From Salinilacustrithrix flava (GTDB taxonomy: Bacteria > Actinomycetota > Acidimicrobiia > Acidimicrobiales > Salinilacustritrichaceae), in contig JAMYFF010000004.1 in NCBI GenBank assembly GCA_024128875.1, positions 62,001-126,000 on the forward strand: DNA of 64,000 bases, given 5' to 3'. Positions 43,543 through 51,154 of this stretch are shown piece by piece (the first letter of the stretch is position 1; each line of letters opens with the position of its first letter). The notes under the pieces were generated by a model. The model worked only from the letters and a program-made list of their open reading frames with translations. It was not told the origin of the DNA and ran no database searches. The translations under genes were made by a program, and so were the position numbers.

Positions 43543-44130
43543 TCAGATGAGCAGGGCGGCACCGGCGAACAGCGCCGACGCAGCGAGGACGGACGTGGAC
43601 GTGGTGCGCACCGTCGGCGACCAGCGGTGCAGGCGCTGGTGGAACTCGACGAGGCGCTGGGGCGAGGCGATGGACCGGGCGGGCAGCAGGGTGAGCCCCC
43701 GGGTGAAGCCGAAGGCGACCATGATGCCGAGCGCCGCCAACGGGTGGCCGGCCAGCACCGCAGCGACGAGGGCGACGTAGACCGCAGCGGTCGTGATGTA
43801 GGTCAGCACGCCGGCGCCGAGCTGGAAGCCGAAGCCGGCGCCGTAGACCCAGCCGCGGTACTCGTTCAGCCAGTTCTCGTCGACCTGGCGCGGCACCGAC
43901 GGCAGGGACCGGCCCGTGCGTTCGAAGACGGCCGCGGCCACGGCGACCAGGGCGATCGTCGCGGTGGCGGCGGTGGTGGAGACGAGCGCGTCGAGGGGGA
44001 TGCTCACGAGCGCGGCGATCGCGCCCGTGGACGCGCCGCCGAGCACCGAGCCCACCAGGAAGGCGCCGGCGGTGACACCGAATCGGTTGCCCTTGCCCCG
44101 CTCGCCGAGCGGGTGGATGCTCGAGAGCAT
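43543..44130 (-). CDS. Polytopic membrane protein, possibly MauF/CcdA-like
   Basis: 195 residues with about five hydrophobic spans: AGAFLVGSVLGGASTGAIAAL, STTAATATIALVAVAAAVF, GFGFQLGAGVLTYITTAAVY, VALVAAVLAGHPLAALGIMV and VLAASALFAGAALLI. Two Gly-rich half-spans in related positions resemble the inverted repeat of DsbD/CcdA/MauF-type electron-transfer membrane proteins, but there are no cysteines in the spans, so direct thiol chemistry is unlikely. Between spans lies RQVDENWLNEYRGWVYG. The gene belongs to the minus-strand redox locus, starting 10 bp after the 24-codon ORF. The family assignment is tentative; membrane location is clear. Confidence 0.6.
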   Translation of the reverse strand: MLSSIHPLGERGKGNRFGVTAGAFLVGSVLGGASTGAIAALVSIPLDALVSTTAATATIALVAVAAAVFERTGRSLPSVPRQVDENWLNEYRGWVYGAGFGFQLGAGVLTYITTAAVYVALVAAVLAGHPLAALGIMVAFGFTRGLTLLPARSIASPQRLVEFHQRLHRWSPTVRTTSTSVLAASALFAGAALLI

Positions 44131-44139
44131 CGACTCGCC

Positions 44140-44214
44140 TCACGGCGACCAGGTCGAGCGGATCGCGCCGAGCACGGCGGCGGTCAGGCCGACCACGACG
44201 ACGACCACGTTCAC
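44140..44214 (-). CDS. 24-residue single-span membrane ORF
   Basis: GTG 44214 overlaps the stop of the MauD-like gene by 4 bases (GTGA), the same coupling used by the other genes of this locus. The product is MNVVVVVVGLTAAVLGAIRS plus TWSP, one hydrophobic helix with a polar end. It stops 10 bp before the next gene. Placement and coupling suggest it is translated; a random short ORF is the alternative. Confidence 0.4.
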   Translation of the reverse strand: MNVVVVVVGLTAAVLGAIRSTWSP

Positions 44215-45074
44215 GGCCGGGGCTGCTCCGGCTCACCGGGATCGGCGTCCTCGTCCCGCACGACCGGCTCGTGGAACAGGCGGGGATCGCCGGGGCTGAG
44301 GCCGGCTCGGGCCAGGTCGCGGTCGACCCGCTCGGTGCGGGCCTTGCCGAGGAGGAGATCCCGGCGGCGGACCTGACCGGCTCCGTAGCCGGCATCGGCC
44401 AGGGCTCGGTCGAGCAGGGTGCGCACCCGGTCCCACGACGATGCCGCACCCTCCCCGACGACGACGCCGCGACGGCCGTCGACCAGCGCGAAGTACGGGG
44501 CGACGGGCACGCCGTAGTCGTCCCAGGCGTCGGTGGACTGGATGGTGAGCACGTGCGGGGCGGCCATGGCGGCGACGTCGGCCGGGCTCTCGGTCTCGGG
44601 CCCCTGGGTGACGACGACGAGGCGGGTGTCGGCGGGCAGCTCCACGCCCTCGGCGAAGGCCCCCCAGAAGTCGGCGCAGGTGGCGCAACCCGTGGTGAGG
44701 AAGGCGAGCAGCGTGGCCTGGTCGCTCGGCGCGATCGAGACGGTCCGGGTGCCGCCGTTGGGCGTGATGCCGGCGATGTCGACGGCGCGACGGCCGGTGG
44801 ACCCGGCCGGCTCGGGCACGCCGTCGGTGGTGCGGATGGTCGGGGGGGTGTCGGAGGTGAAGGTCGGCGTGCCCGACGGGCTGCGCTCGGCGCGGCCGGC
44901 GCGGGCGCCGCCCCGGCCGGCGCTGTGGTCGTGGTCGTGCTCGCGGTCCGGGTCGAGGCTGATGCCGGCATCGTGCAGGGCGCGCAGGATCTCGGCGTGG
45001 CTGCGCAGCAGGCCGATGACCAGCAGTGCCAGCACCCCGACCACGATGGCCAGGAGCAGGACGACGGCGCTCAT
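44211..45074 (-). CDS. MauD-like membrane-anchored thioredoxin-fold protein
   Basis: 287 residues from ATG 45074. The N-terminal SAVVLLLAIVVGVLALLVIG is a membrane anchor, followed by RSHAEILRALHDAGISL (the segment after the anchor in MauD proteins) and a His/Asp- and Gly/Ala-rich linker. The thioredoxin fold (about 110-240) includes TLLAFLTTGCATCADFWGAF with a C-x-x-C pair, VVVTQGPETESP and the cis-proline loop VPVAPYFALVDG. The C-terminal ~50 residues are charged and extended. In methylamine-utilising bacteria MauD supports disulfide formation in the light chain; here its neighbours are a MauA-like protein and MauE. ATGA overlap with the MauA-like gene. Confidence 0.82.
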   Translation of the reverse strand: MSAVVLLLAIVVGVLALLVIGLLRSHAEILRALHDAGISLDPDREHDHDHSAGRGGARAGRAERSPSGTPTFTSDTPPTIRTTDGVPEPAGSTGRRAVDIAGITPNGGTRTVSIAPSDQATLLAFLTTGCATCADFWGAFAEGVELPADTRLVVVTQGPETESPADVAAMAAPHVLTIQSTDAWDDYGVPVAPYFALVDGRRGVVVGEGAASSWDRVRTLLDRALADAGYGAGQVRRRDLLLGKARTERVDRDLARAGLSPGDPRLFHEPVVRDEDADPGEPEQPRP

Positions 45075-46342
45075 GCCGAGGCCTTGGGCTCGCCGTTCGG
45101 ATACCGAGCCGCGGCCCGGCGCAGGTACTCGTCGCTGGCGGCGAGGTACAGGGCCAGCTCGATGTCGCGGCCGTTGGCGATGTAGTCGACCCAGTAGTCC
45201 TGTCCGCTGGGGTCGGGCTCGCGGGCGAGGAACCGGTCGTAGAGCAGGGCGACCCGGCGTTCGCGGGACTCGACCGACCCGAACACCTCGGCGGCGACTG
45301 ACTCGCGCGACGCGCCGCCCTCCAGGGCCTGGACGTGCCGGGACCGCTCGGCCTCGGTCGGGGTGCGCCCCAGGATCTTCTCGTACAGCCGCTCGACGTA
45401 GGTGGTGCGGTTCGAGCGCGACGCGGCGAAGAACTCGTCGCTGGCGTAGAAGACCACGGCCAGCTGGGCCGGCGTCGTGCCCGACCGGAGCTTCTCGGAC
45501 CAGAAGGCGCGACCGTCGGCGTCGGGCGCTCGGTCGAAGGCCGACCGGTACAGGCCCTCCACGACGGTGGTCGTGTACTCGTCGGAGAAGGCGAACGACC
45601 AGGCCACGACGTCGCGGCCGTGGCCCTTGGCCAGCTCCTCGGCGAAGCCCTCGACACCCGCCTCCTCGCCCTCTCGGCCGAGGAAGTCGGGGTAGAGCGC
45701 CCGGACGAAGGCGAGCTCGCCCTCGGTGGGCTCGCGCACGGGCTCGAGGCAGGCCCGGTGGTGCCAGCGGGTGTTGTTGTCGGTGCGGGCCACCGTGGTG
45801 CAGGTGGGCTCCAGCTCCCACGGCTTGGTGCAGGTGACCACGCGGCACATGATCGGGCCGACGCAGGCGACCTGGTTGTTGCAGTTGCCGTAGCGGAAGA
45901 CGGTGCAGCCGTCCTTGCGGTTGCCGCAGCTGCGGCACTGGCACGTGGTGTCCGAGCCCCGGCAGACGCCGGCCGAGCCGCACCGGCAGGCGGGCGACTC
46001 CTTGTTGCAGTCCATGTAGTAGCGGGCCGCGCCGTTGCAGTAGCTGGAGTTGTCGACCTTCCACCAGCCGGCGAGCAGCGTGTTCGGCGGGCAGGCGTTC
46101 TCGCCGGTGAGGGCGCAGCAGAACTCGGTGTAGCCGTCGCAGCACAACGACGAGCAGTCGCAGCTGCGCCCGAGGCAGGAGCACACCGCGGCGTAGGCGG
46201 TGCCGGGGCGCATCACGTAGGTGGGTCCGGCGACGGTGAGGGCGCTGCCCACCACCGCGGTCTTGGAGATGAAGCCGCGCCGGCTCGTTCGGCGATCGAC
46301 GAAGGCGGCGGCCCGCTCGGTGAGGGTGGTGGTGAGGCTCAC
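45071..46342 (-). CDS. Tat-exported Cys-rich protein: methylamine dehydrogenase light chain-like domain fused to DUF4214 repeats
   Basis: 423 residues from GTG 46342. A twin-arginine signal is plain (TSRRGFISKTAVVGSALTVA). Residues ~45-210 are Cys-rich (over 20 Cys) and follow the MADH light chain (MauA) pattern: ENACPPNTLLAGWWKV, then SSYCNGAARYYMDCNKE, and FRYGNCNNQVACVGPIMC. The first tryptophan that forms TTQ in MauA aligns with AGWW, but the second (the W of NDIIWC in MauA) aligns with Ala of QVAC, so TTQ cannot form. From ~220 to ~415 there are three to four DUF4214 repeats (ALYPDFLGREGEEAGVEGF, LYRSAFDRAPDADGRAFW, LYDRFLAREPDPSGQDYW), found in bacterial surface proteins. Overlaps MauE upstream (GTGA) and MauD-like downstream. 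Confidence 0.85.
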   Translation of the reverse strand: MSLTTTLTERAAAFVDRRTSRRGFISKTAVVGSALTVAGPTYVMRPGTAYAAVCSCLGRSCDCSSLCCDGYTEFCCALTGENACPPNTLLAGWWKVDNSSYCNGAARYYMDCNKESPACRCGSAGVCRGSDTTCQCRSCGNRKDGCTVFRYGNCNNQVACVGPIMCRVVTCTKPWELEPTCTTVARTDNNTRWHHRACLEPVREPTEGELAFVRALYPDFLGREGEEAGVEGFAEELAKGHGRDVVAWSFAFSDEYTTTVVEGLYRSAFDRAPDADGRAFWSEKLRSGTTPAQLAVVFYASDEFFAASRSNRTTYVERLYEKILGRTPTEAERSRHVQALEGGASRESVAAEVFGSVESRERRVALLYDRFLAREPDPSGQDYWVDYIANGRDIELALYLAASDEYLRRAAARYPNGEPKASA

Positions 46343-46926
46343 GAGACGCTCCCGAAGGTGCGGACGGGGGGACTGGGGTGCTCGCTCCGCAGGAGCCGGC
46401 TGATCTCGGAGGTGAGCGCCGGGGCGACGAGCAGGACCGCAGCCCCGATGGCGAGGAGCAGGACGTAGGCGACGGCCGTGACCAGCCCGTCGTCGATGAC
46501 GTCGACGATGTCGGGCACGCCCGCGGCGGCGATGGCGAACGCGGTCGTTGCGGCGACGCCGTTCAGCGCCAGGTGGGCCGTGCCGGGCGGGGTGGAGGAG
46601 GCTCCGAAGCAGCCGCAGCCGGCGTCGGCATCCCGGGCGCGCAGCAGCAGGACGAAGCCGGCCAGGGCGAGGTAGAACACGCCGAGCCAGGCGGCGGCGA
46701 GGCGATGGGGGACGGCCAGGGCGGCGAGGCCGGTGGCCGCCTCGATGGCGCCGAGGGCGATGCCGGTGGCCGGGCGACCGCGCCAGGGCAGGGGCAGGCG
46801 GGCGTGGGCCATCGCCTCGGCAGCAGCGCCGGGTGCGACCAGCTTCTGGATCCCGCTCACGACGAGGACCAGCGCCAGAAGGTGCAGGGGGGCGGCGAGC
46901 ACGGCCCCCCAACCTATTGGGTGCAC
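46339..46926 (-). CDS. MauE-like (DoxX-superfamily) membrane redox protein
   Basis: 195 residues. Membrane spans include LLALVLVVSGIQKLVAP, GIALGAIEAATGLAALAVP, AAWLGVFYLALAGFVLLLR and VAYVLLLAIGAAVLLVAP. The mark of MauE is present: DADAGCGCFGAS (CGCFG) after the third or fourth span, a vicinal cysteine pair proposed to relay electrons or disulfides with MauD for maturation of the MADH light chain. Start GTG 46926, directly after the selenoprotein-type gene (3-bp gap), with a 4-base overlap to the MauA-like gene. Confidence 0.85.
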   Translation of the reverse strand: MHPIGWGAVLAAPLHLLALVLVVSGIQKLVAPGAAAEAMAHARLPLPWRGRPATGIALGAIEAATGLAALAVPHRLAAAWLGVFYLALAGFVLLLRARDADAGCGCFGASSTPPGTAHLALNGVAATTAFAIAAAGVPDIVDVIDDGLVTAVAYVLLLAIGAAVLLVAPALTSEISRLLRSEHPSPPVRTFGSVS

Positions 46927-46928
46927 CG

Positions 46929-47510
46929 TCAGTTGCTCAGCAGCTCGGTGATCTTGGCATCGAGCTTGTCAGCATCGCCGTACTCGCCGTAACCGGTGGA
47001 TTCGATGGTGCCGTCGTCGTCGACGAACACGAACACCGAGCGCCCGATGGTGCCGAACCGGGCCCAGATCGATCCGTCCTCGTCGTAGGCGTGGGGGAAC
47101 GCATCGAGGCCGTAGCGGTCGACGAAGCCGGCGACCGGCCCGAGGTCGTCGAGCCCGGCCATGCCGAGGAAGGCGATCTCGTCGCCGCGCTCCTGGTGCA
47201 CCGCTGCGACCGCAGGGGCTTCACGGATGCACGACGTTCACCACGGCGCCCAGAACCAGATGACGAGGTCCTGGCCGGCGAAGTCGGCGCCGACCACCTG
47301 GCCGCCCCGGACGTCGGGGGCCACGAAGTCGAGCTGCTCGGGCACCGCGGGCCCCGCGGGTGCCCCTGCCTCCGTGGAGGACGAGGTGCCCGCGGTCGTC
47401 GTGGTCTCGGCCGCCGGGGCGGCGGCGACGTCCCCGTCACCGGATCCACCGCACGCCGCGGCTGCCAGCGCCATGGCCAGCAGGGAGGTGGCGAGGCGCA
47501 GGCGGGGCAC
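46929..47510 (-). CDS. Candidate selenoprotein: TlpA-like thioredoxin-fold lipoprotein with Sec at the active site (UxxC)
   Basis: One frame runs from GTG 47510 to the stop at 46929 if the TGA at 47240-47238 is read through: 193 residues with codon 91 as TGA. The N-terminus has a signal peptide and lipobox (LAMALAAAAC), then a Thr/Ala-rich linker and a TlpA core, QLDFVAPDVRGGQVVGADF, LVIWFWAPW. The TGA comes next, followed by TSCIREAPAVAAVHQERGDE, GMAGLDDLGPVAGFVDRYGL and GTIGRSVFVFVDDDGTIEST (in MauD/TlpA proteins the cis-Pro sits in this loop; here the residue is not Pro). So the TGA replaces the first Cys of W-C-x-x-C, and Cys 94 is the second. Both halves are intact and in frame. It heads the MauE/MauA-like/MauD-like operon. 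A nonsense-mutated pseudogene is the alternative. Confidence 0.8.
47196..47240 (-). promoter_or_regulatory. Candidate bacterial SECIS element just after the in-frame TGA
   Basis: Reading the minus strand from the TGA (47240-47238), GTGCA-T-CCG (47232-47224) pairs over 8 bp with CGGTGCAC (47203-47196), leaving one bulged T. Inside it CTGC-GGTC-GCAG (47215-47204) forms a perfect 4-bp stem with a GGUC tetraloop, 26 bases after the TGA. As I recall it, the SelB-binding hairpin of E. coli fdhF also has a GGUC loop and a bulged U, and known bacterial SECIS elements put the loop about 16-37 bases after UGA with a G at its start. The fold is by eye only. Confidence 0.7.
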
Positions 47511-47570
47511 GCCCGGATGGTACGACCGCTCGCTGCCGGGGTCCCGTCGCCTCCCGGTATCTTCGGGGCG

Positions 47571-47660
47571 GTGAGCACCCGACGCCTGATCATCGCCGCC
47601 CTGCTGTGCGGGCTGGCCATCCTCGTGGCGTTCAGCGTGCAGCTGCTGCTGGTGCTGTAG
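47571..47660 (+). CDS. 29-residue single-span membrane ORF
   Basis: GTG 47571 gives MSTRRLIIAALLCGLAILVA followed by FSVQLLLVL, a positively charged start and one hydrophobic helix with one cysteine. It lies divergent from the selenoprotein-type gene across 60 bp and ends 4 bp before the end of the convergent serine hydrolase gene. TTCGGGGCG precedes the start as a weak ribosome site. Small and unrecognised; position makes it a possible member of the redox locus. Confidence 0.4.
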   Translation: MSTRRLIIAALLCGLAILVAFSVQLLLVL

Positions 47661-47664
47661 CCGG

Positions 47665-49047
47665 CTAGGAGATCCGGGCGTGGGCCCGGCGCTGGAAGTG
47701 CACGTAGGACACGCCGTCGGGGTCGTCGTCCTCGTCGGACTCCACCATCACCACGAGGTGGTGGACCAGGGTCTCGGGATCGAGGGTGACGAAGCGCTGG
47801 TCGTCGACCGGGTGCAGCGTGAGCGTGCGCTCGCGCATGCCCGCCTTCAGGAACAGCTCATCGGGGATGATGGTCATCCGCAGGGTGCCCTCGTCCCGGC
47901 CGCCGGCGATGGCGAGGCGCTGGTGCATGCGCTCGTAGATGCCGGTGTAGCGGTCGGCGTCGGGGCCCTCACCCGGGGGCAGCGTGTCGGGGATCTCCGG
48001 TGGCACGCATCCGAGGGCCTTCTTGCCGACGTGGGCGAACACGTCCTCGGCGACCGCGGTGCCCCGCGTGGAGTTCGTGAGCACCACGACCGCGGCATCC
48101 AGCTCGGGCAGCACCCGCAGGAAGGTGCGCTGGCCGGCGGTGTCGCCGTCGTGGGCGAGGACCGGTTGGTCGTCCCACTTCGTGAGCCACCAGCCCAGGC
48201 CCCACTCGTCGTCGGTGCCCGGGACCTCGACCTCGCCGTTGCGCATCTCGGCGATGGCCTTGGCCGGGACCACCTGGCGGTCCTCGACCGAGCGACCGCC
48301 GCGCAGGTGCATGGCGGCGAAGGTCAGCACGTCCCCGGCGCTGGCGATGATCCCGCCGATCGGGGCGTTGAAGCGGGACAGCACCCACGGGGCGACCGAC
48401 GGCGTGCCCTGGTCGTCGTGGTGGTGGCCGGCCGCGACCCGGTGGACGATGGCCTGCTCGGCCTGGGTGACGGTGTGACCGAGCGCCAGGGGCCGGAGCA
48501 GGCGGCGCTGCAGGGCCCGGGCGTAGTGGTCGCCGGTGGCCTCCTCGACCAGGCGGCCGAGCACCCCGTAGCCGGCGTTGCAGTAGGAGAACATGTCGTC
48601 GGGGTCGTGGAGCTGGCCGACGTCCTCCAGGGTCGACACGTAGCGCCACAGCGCATCGGGGTTGCGGCCGCAGTCGAGGAAGTGGTCGCCCTGGATGCCG
48701 CTGGTGTGGGCGAGCAGCTGGCGCGGCGTGATGGTGAGGGTGGCGGTGTCGTCCTTGACCCGGAACTCCTGCAGGGCGCCGCGCACAGGTTCGTCGAGCT
48801 CCACCAGGCCGGCGTGCACGAGCTGGAGCACGAGGGTGGCGGTGTACACCTTCGAGATCGATCCGAGCTGGAAGAGCGTGTCGGTCGTGGTCTCCACGCC
48901 GGTGCCCACGTTGGCCACGCCACCGGCGACGAGGACGAGCTCGTCGCCTCGCAGCACGCCGACGACGGCGCCGGGCACCGCGTGGGTCTTCAGCGACGCG
49001 TCCAGCGTGGACTGCAACGTCGGTCGGAGGGTCTCGAGGGCCGGCAT
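47665..49047 (-). CDS. Serine hydrolase of the beta-lactamase class C/PBP-like family
   Basis: 460 residues from ATG 49047 (MPALETLRPTLQSTLDASLK). Active-site motifs are LGSISKVYTATL (S-x-x-K with the nucleophile serine), FSYCNAGYGVLGRL (Y-x-N) and VLAHDGDTAGQRTFL (the H-x-G substitute for K-T-G). A C-terminal lipocalin-like domain (from ~345: DRYTGIYERMHQRLAIAGGR onward) is typical of the EstB/DAP-like group. No signal peptide, so it is probably a cytoplasmic esterase or peptidase rather than an antibiotic-resistance enzyme. Divergent from the M24 peptidase gene. Confidence 0.87.
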   Translation of the reverse strand: MPALETLRPTLQSTLDASLKTHAVPGAVVGVLRGDELVLVAGGVANVGTGVETTTDTLFQLGSISKVYTATLVLQLVHAGLVELDEPVRGALQEFRVKDDTATLTITPRQLLAHTSGIQGDHFLDCGRNPDALWRYVSTLEDVGQLHDPDDMFSYCNAGYGVLGRLVEEATGDHYARALQRRLLRPLALGHTVTQAEQAIVHRVAAGHHHDDQGTPSVAPWVLSRFNAPIGGIIASAGDVLTFAAMHLRGGRSVEDRQVVPAKAIAEMRNGEVEVPGTDDEWGLGWWLTKWDDQPVLAHDGDTAGQRTFLRVLPELDAAVVVLTNSTRGTAVAEDVFAHVGKKALGCVPPEIPDTLPPGEGPDADRYTGIYERMHQRLAIAGGRDEGTLRMTIIPDELFLKAGMRERTLTLHPVDDQRFVTLDPETLVHHLVVMVESDEDDDPDGVSYVHFQRRAHARIS

Positions 49048-49144
49048 GCGGCTGAGGAGGGTAGTGGCTGGGCGTTCCGGGGTGGCCCCTGGCACGCCGT
49101 CGGCGATGGTCGGCCCGGACCGGCCGGGCTCTACCCTCGGGGCC

Positions 49145-50251
49145 ATGTTCGCCGACCGCGTGGACCGGGTCCGGGCCCGGATGCAGGACCTCGACGTGCA
49201 GGTCCTGCTGCTGTCCGTCGGCCCCGAGCTGCCCTACCTCACCGGCTACGAGGCGATGCCGCTGGAGCGCCTCACGATGCTCGTGCTGCCCGTCGACGGT
49301 GACGCCACGCTGCTCGTACCCCGGCTCGAGGCGCCCCGCGTCGTCGACCGACCCGACGTGTTCCGCCTCGAGGCCTGGGACGAGACCGACGACCCCATCG
49401 CCCGCACGGCCGAGCTCGTCGGCGGCGCGCCCACGGTGGCCGTGGGGGACCGGATGTGGTCCCGCTTCCTCGTCGACCTCCTGCCCGCCGTCGGGGTCGA
49501 GCGCTGGGTCCGGGGCAACGACGTCGTCGGCCCGATCCGGGCCGTCAAGGACGCCGCCGAGGTCGAGGCCCTGCTGGCCGCCGGCGCCGCCGCCGACCGG
49601 GTCGCTGCCCAGCTCCAGTCCGGCCAGATCCCGCTTCGGGGTCGCACCGAGGCCGAGGTCTCCGCCGACATCGGTCGCCGCCTCGTCGACGAGGGGCACC
49701 ACAAGGTCAACTTCGCCATCGTCGCCGCCGGCCCGAACGCGTCCTCGCCGCACCACGAGCCAGGCAGCACCGTGATCGAGGACGGCCAGGCCGTCCTGTG
49801 CGACTTCGGCGGCACCATGCACGGCCCCGGCGGTGTCGGCTACTGCTCGGACATGACCCGCGTGGTCGCCGTCGGCAGCGCCCCCGACGACCTGCTCGAG
49901 GCCTACGCCGCGCTCGAGGCCGCACAGCAGGCGGCCGTGCACGGGGCCGTGGTCGGGGTGACCTGCGAGTCGGTCGACCGCATCGCCCGCCAGCGCCTCG
50001 TCGACGCCGGCTGGGGCGAGTGGTTCATCCACCGCACCGGCCACGGCATCGGCATCGAGGAGCACGAGGACCCCTACATCGTCGAGGGGAACACCACCCC
50101 GCTCGTCGCCGGCCACGCGTTCTCCGTCGAGCCGGGCGTGTACCCGCCCGGTCGGTGGGGCATCCGCCTCGAGGACATCGTCGTGGCGACCGACGACGGT
50201 CCCGTGGCGTGCAACCGGGCCGACCACGGCCTCGTCGTCGTCGACGCCTGA
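49145..50251 (+). CDS. M24 family peptidase (Xaa-Pro aminopeptidase type)
   Basis: 368 residues from ATG 49145; the open frame upstream to 48662 is antisense to the hydrolase gene. The N-terminal creatinase-like domain (1-~140: VLLLSVGPELPYLTGYEAMP) is followed by the pita-bread domain with metal ligands in AVLCDFGGTMHGPGGVGYCSD (two Asp), HRTGHGIGIEEHEDPYI (His), VEPGVYPPGRWGIRLEDIV (Glu) and a final Glu. It removes N-terminal residues before proline in the cytoplasm. Followed 7 bp later by a membrane-protein gene. Confidence 0.93.
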   Translation: MFADRVDRVRARMQDLDVQVLLLSVGPELPYLTGYEAMPLERLTMLVLPVDGDATLLVPRLEAPRVVDRPDVFRLEAWDETDDPIARTAELVGGAPTVAVGDRMWSRFLVDLLPAVGVERWVRGNDVVGPIRAVKDAAEVEALLAAGAAADRVAAQLQSGQIPLRGRTEAEVSADIGRRLVDEGHHKVNFAIVAAGPNASSPHHEPGSTVIEDGQAVLCDFGGTMHGPGGVGYCSDMTRVVAVGSAPDDLLEAYAALEAAQQAAVHGAVVGVTCESVDRIARQRLVDAGWGEWFIHRTGHGIGIEEHEDPYIVEGNTTPLVAGHAFSVEPGVYPPGRWGIRLEDIVVATDDGPVACNRADHGLVVVDA

Positions 50252-50258
50252 GAACCGC

Positions 50259-51119
50259 ATGATCGAGCTCGACGCCGCCACGTTCTGCCTCCAGTGGGCC
50301 ACCGGTGGCCTGCTGTTCCTGTGGGTCACCACCCGCCGGCGCGAGGTCGGCATCGGCTACGGCTGGCTGATGCGGGCCACCTACGGGATCATCGCTGCCA
50401 TCGGGGTGGTCGCCGGGTTCCGCTACGGCGACGACCTCGGGCGCGAGCTGGCCGGCATCGGCGTCGTGGTCGCCACCTCGGTCGCCCTGGCGGTGAGCGT
50501 GGTGCGCCGCAAGGCCGGCGTGGCGGGGGAGCGGGAGCGGGTCGCCGTGAAGTCGGCCCGCATCACGGCCATGACCGGCATCGACCGGGACATCGACGGC
50601 CCGCGCGACGACGTCCCCGAGTTCCCGCCGGTGCTCGACCTGATCGCCCCGGCGATCGGCGTGATCGGCCTGCTCTTCGGGGCGGCGGCCGCCACCCAGG
50701 GCGATGCCTCCTACGTCGTGTCGCTCGTGCGGGTGCTCGCCGGCGCTGCGTTCCTCGGCGCGGTCACCGACGCCATGCTCCTCGGCCACTGGTACCTGGT
50801 GCAGCCCGGGCTGGCTCGCGGTCCGCTGCTCGAGCTCGTGCGCTGGACGGCCATCACCTGGCCGGTCGAGGTCGTGGCCATGCTCCTGCCCACCGGGATG
50901 GTGTCGGTGCTGAACGGCTCCATCGACGACGGCTACGGCGGCATGCTCGGCTGGTTCTGGATCGCCTGCGCCATCGGCACCATCGCCCTCGTCGCGGTCA
51001 CCCGGGCAGCCCTGAAGGAGCGCTACTACTCGGCGGTCATGGCCGCCACCGGCCTGCTCTACCTGGCCATCCTCACCGCCTTCGGCACCGACCTCGTCGC
51101 AAGGGCCGTGCTCGCGTAG
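50259..51119 (+). CDS. Integral membrane protein of unknown function
   Basis: 286 residues, about eight membrane spans by eye (TYGIIAAIGVVAGFRYG, LAGIGVVVATSVALAVSVV, LIAPAIGVIGLLFGAAAA, LVRVLAGAAFLGAVTDAMLL, ITWPVEVVAMLLPTGMV, FWIACAIGTIALVAVTRAAL, GLLYLAILTAFGTDLVARAV). A polar cytoplasmic loop (KSARITAMTGIDRDIDGPRD) sits between the third and fourth. H-W-Y-L-V-Q-P-G in the middle resembles haem-copper-linked membrane subunits seen in actinobacteria, but I cannot name a family. Starts 7 bp after the M24 gene. Confidence 0.7.
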   Translation: MIELDAATFCLQWATGGLLFLWVTTRRREVGIGYGWLMRATYGIIAAIGVVAGFRYGDDLGRELAGIGVVVATSVALAVSVVRRKAGVAGERERVAVKSARITAMTGIDRDIDGPRDDVPEFPPVLDLIAPAIGVIGLLFGAAAATQGDASYVVSLVRVLAGAAFLGAVTDAMLLGHWYLVQPGLARGPLLELVRWTAITWPVEVVAMLLPTGMVSVLNGSIDDGYGGMLGWFWIACAIGTIALVAVTRAALKERYYSAVMAATGLLYLAILTAFGTDLVARAVLA

Positions 51120-51154
51120 TAGCGAAAACCCTGCTCGTGGGGTGTACTGAACCC

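Noticed and set aside
47238..47240. Reading the TGA at 47238-47240 as a simple stop, giving two short proteins
   Set aside because: The first would end one residue before its own active-site cysteine and the second would lack a start and the motif; the two halves are in one frame and match one family.
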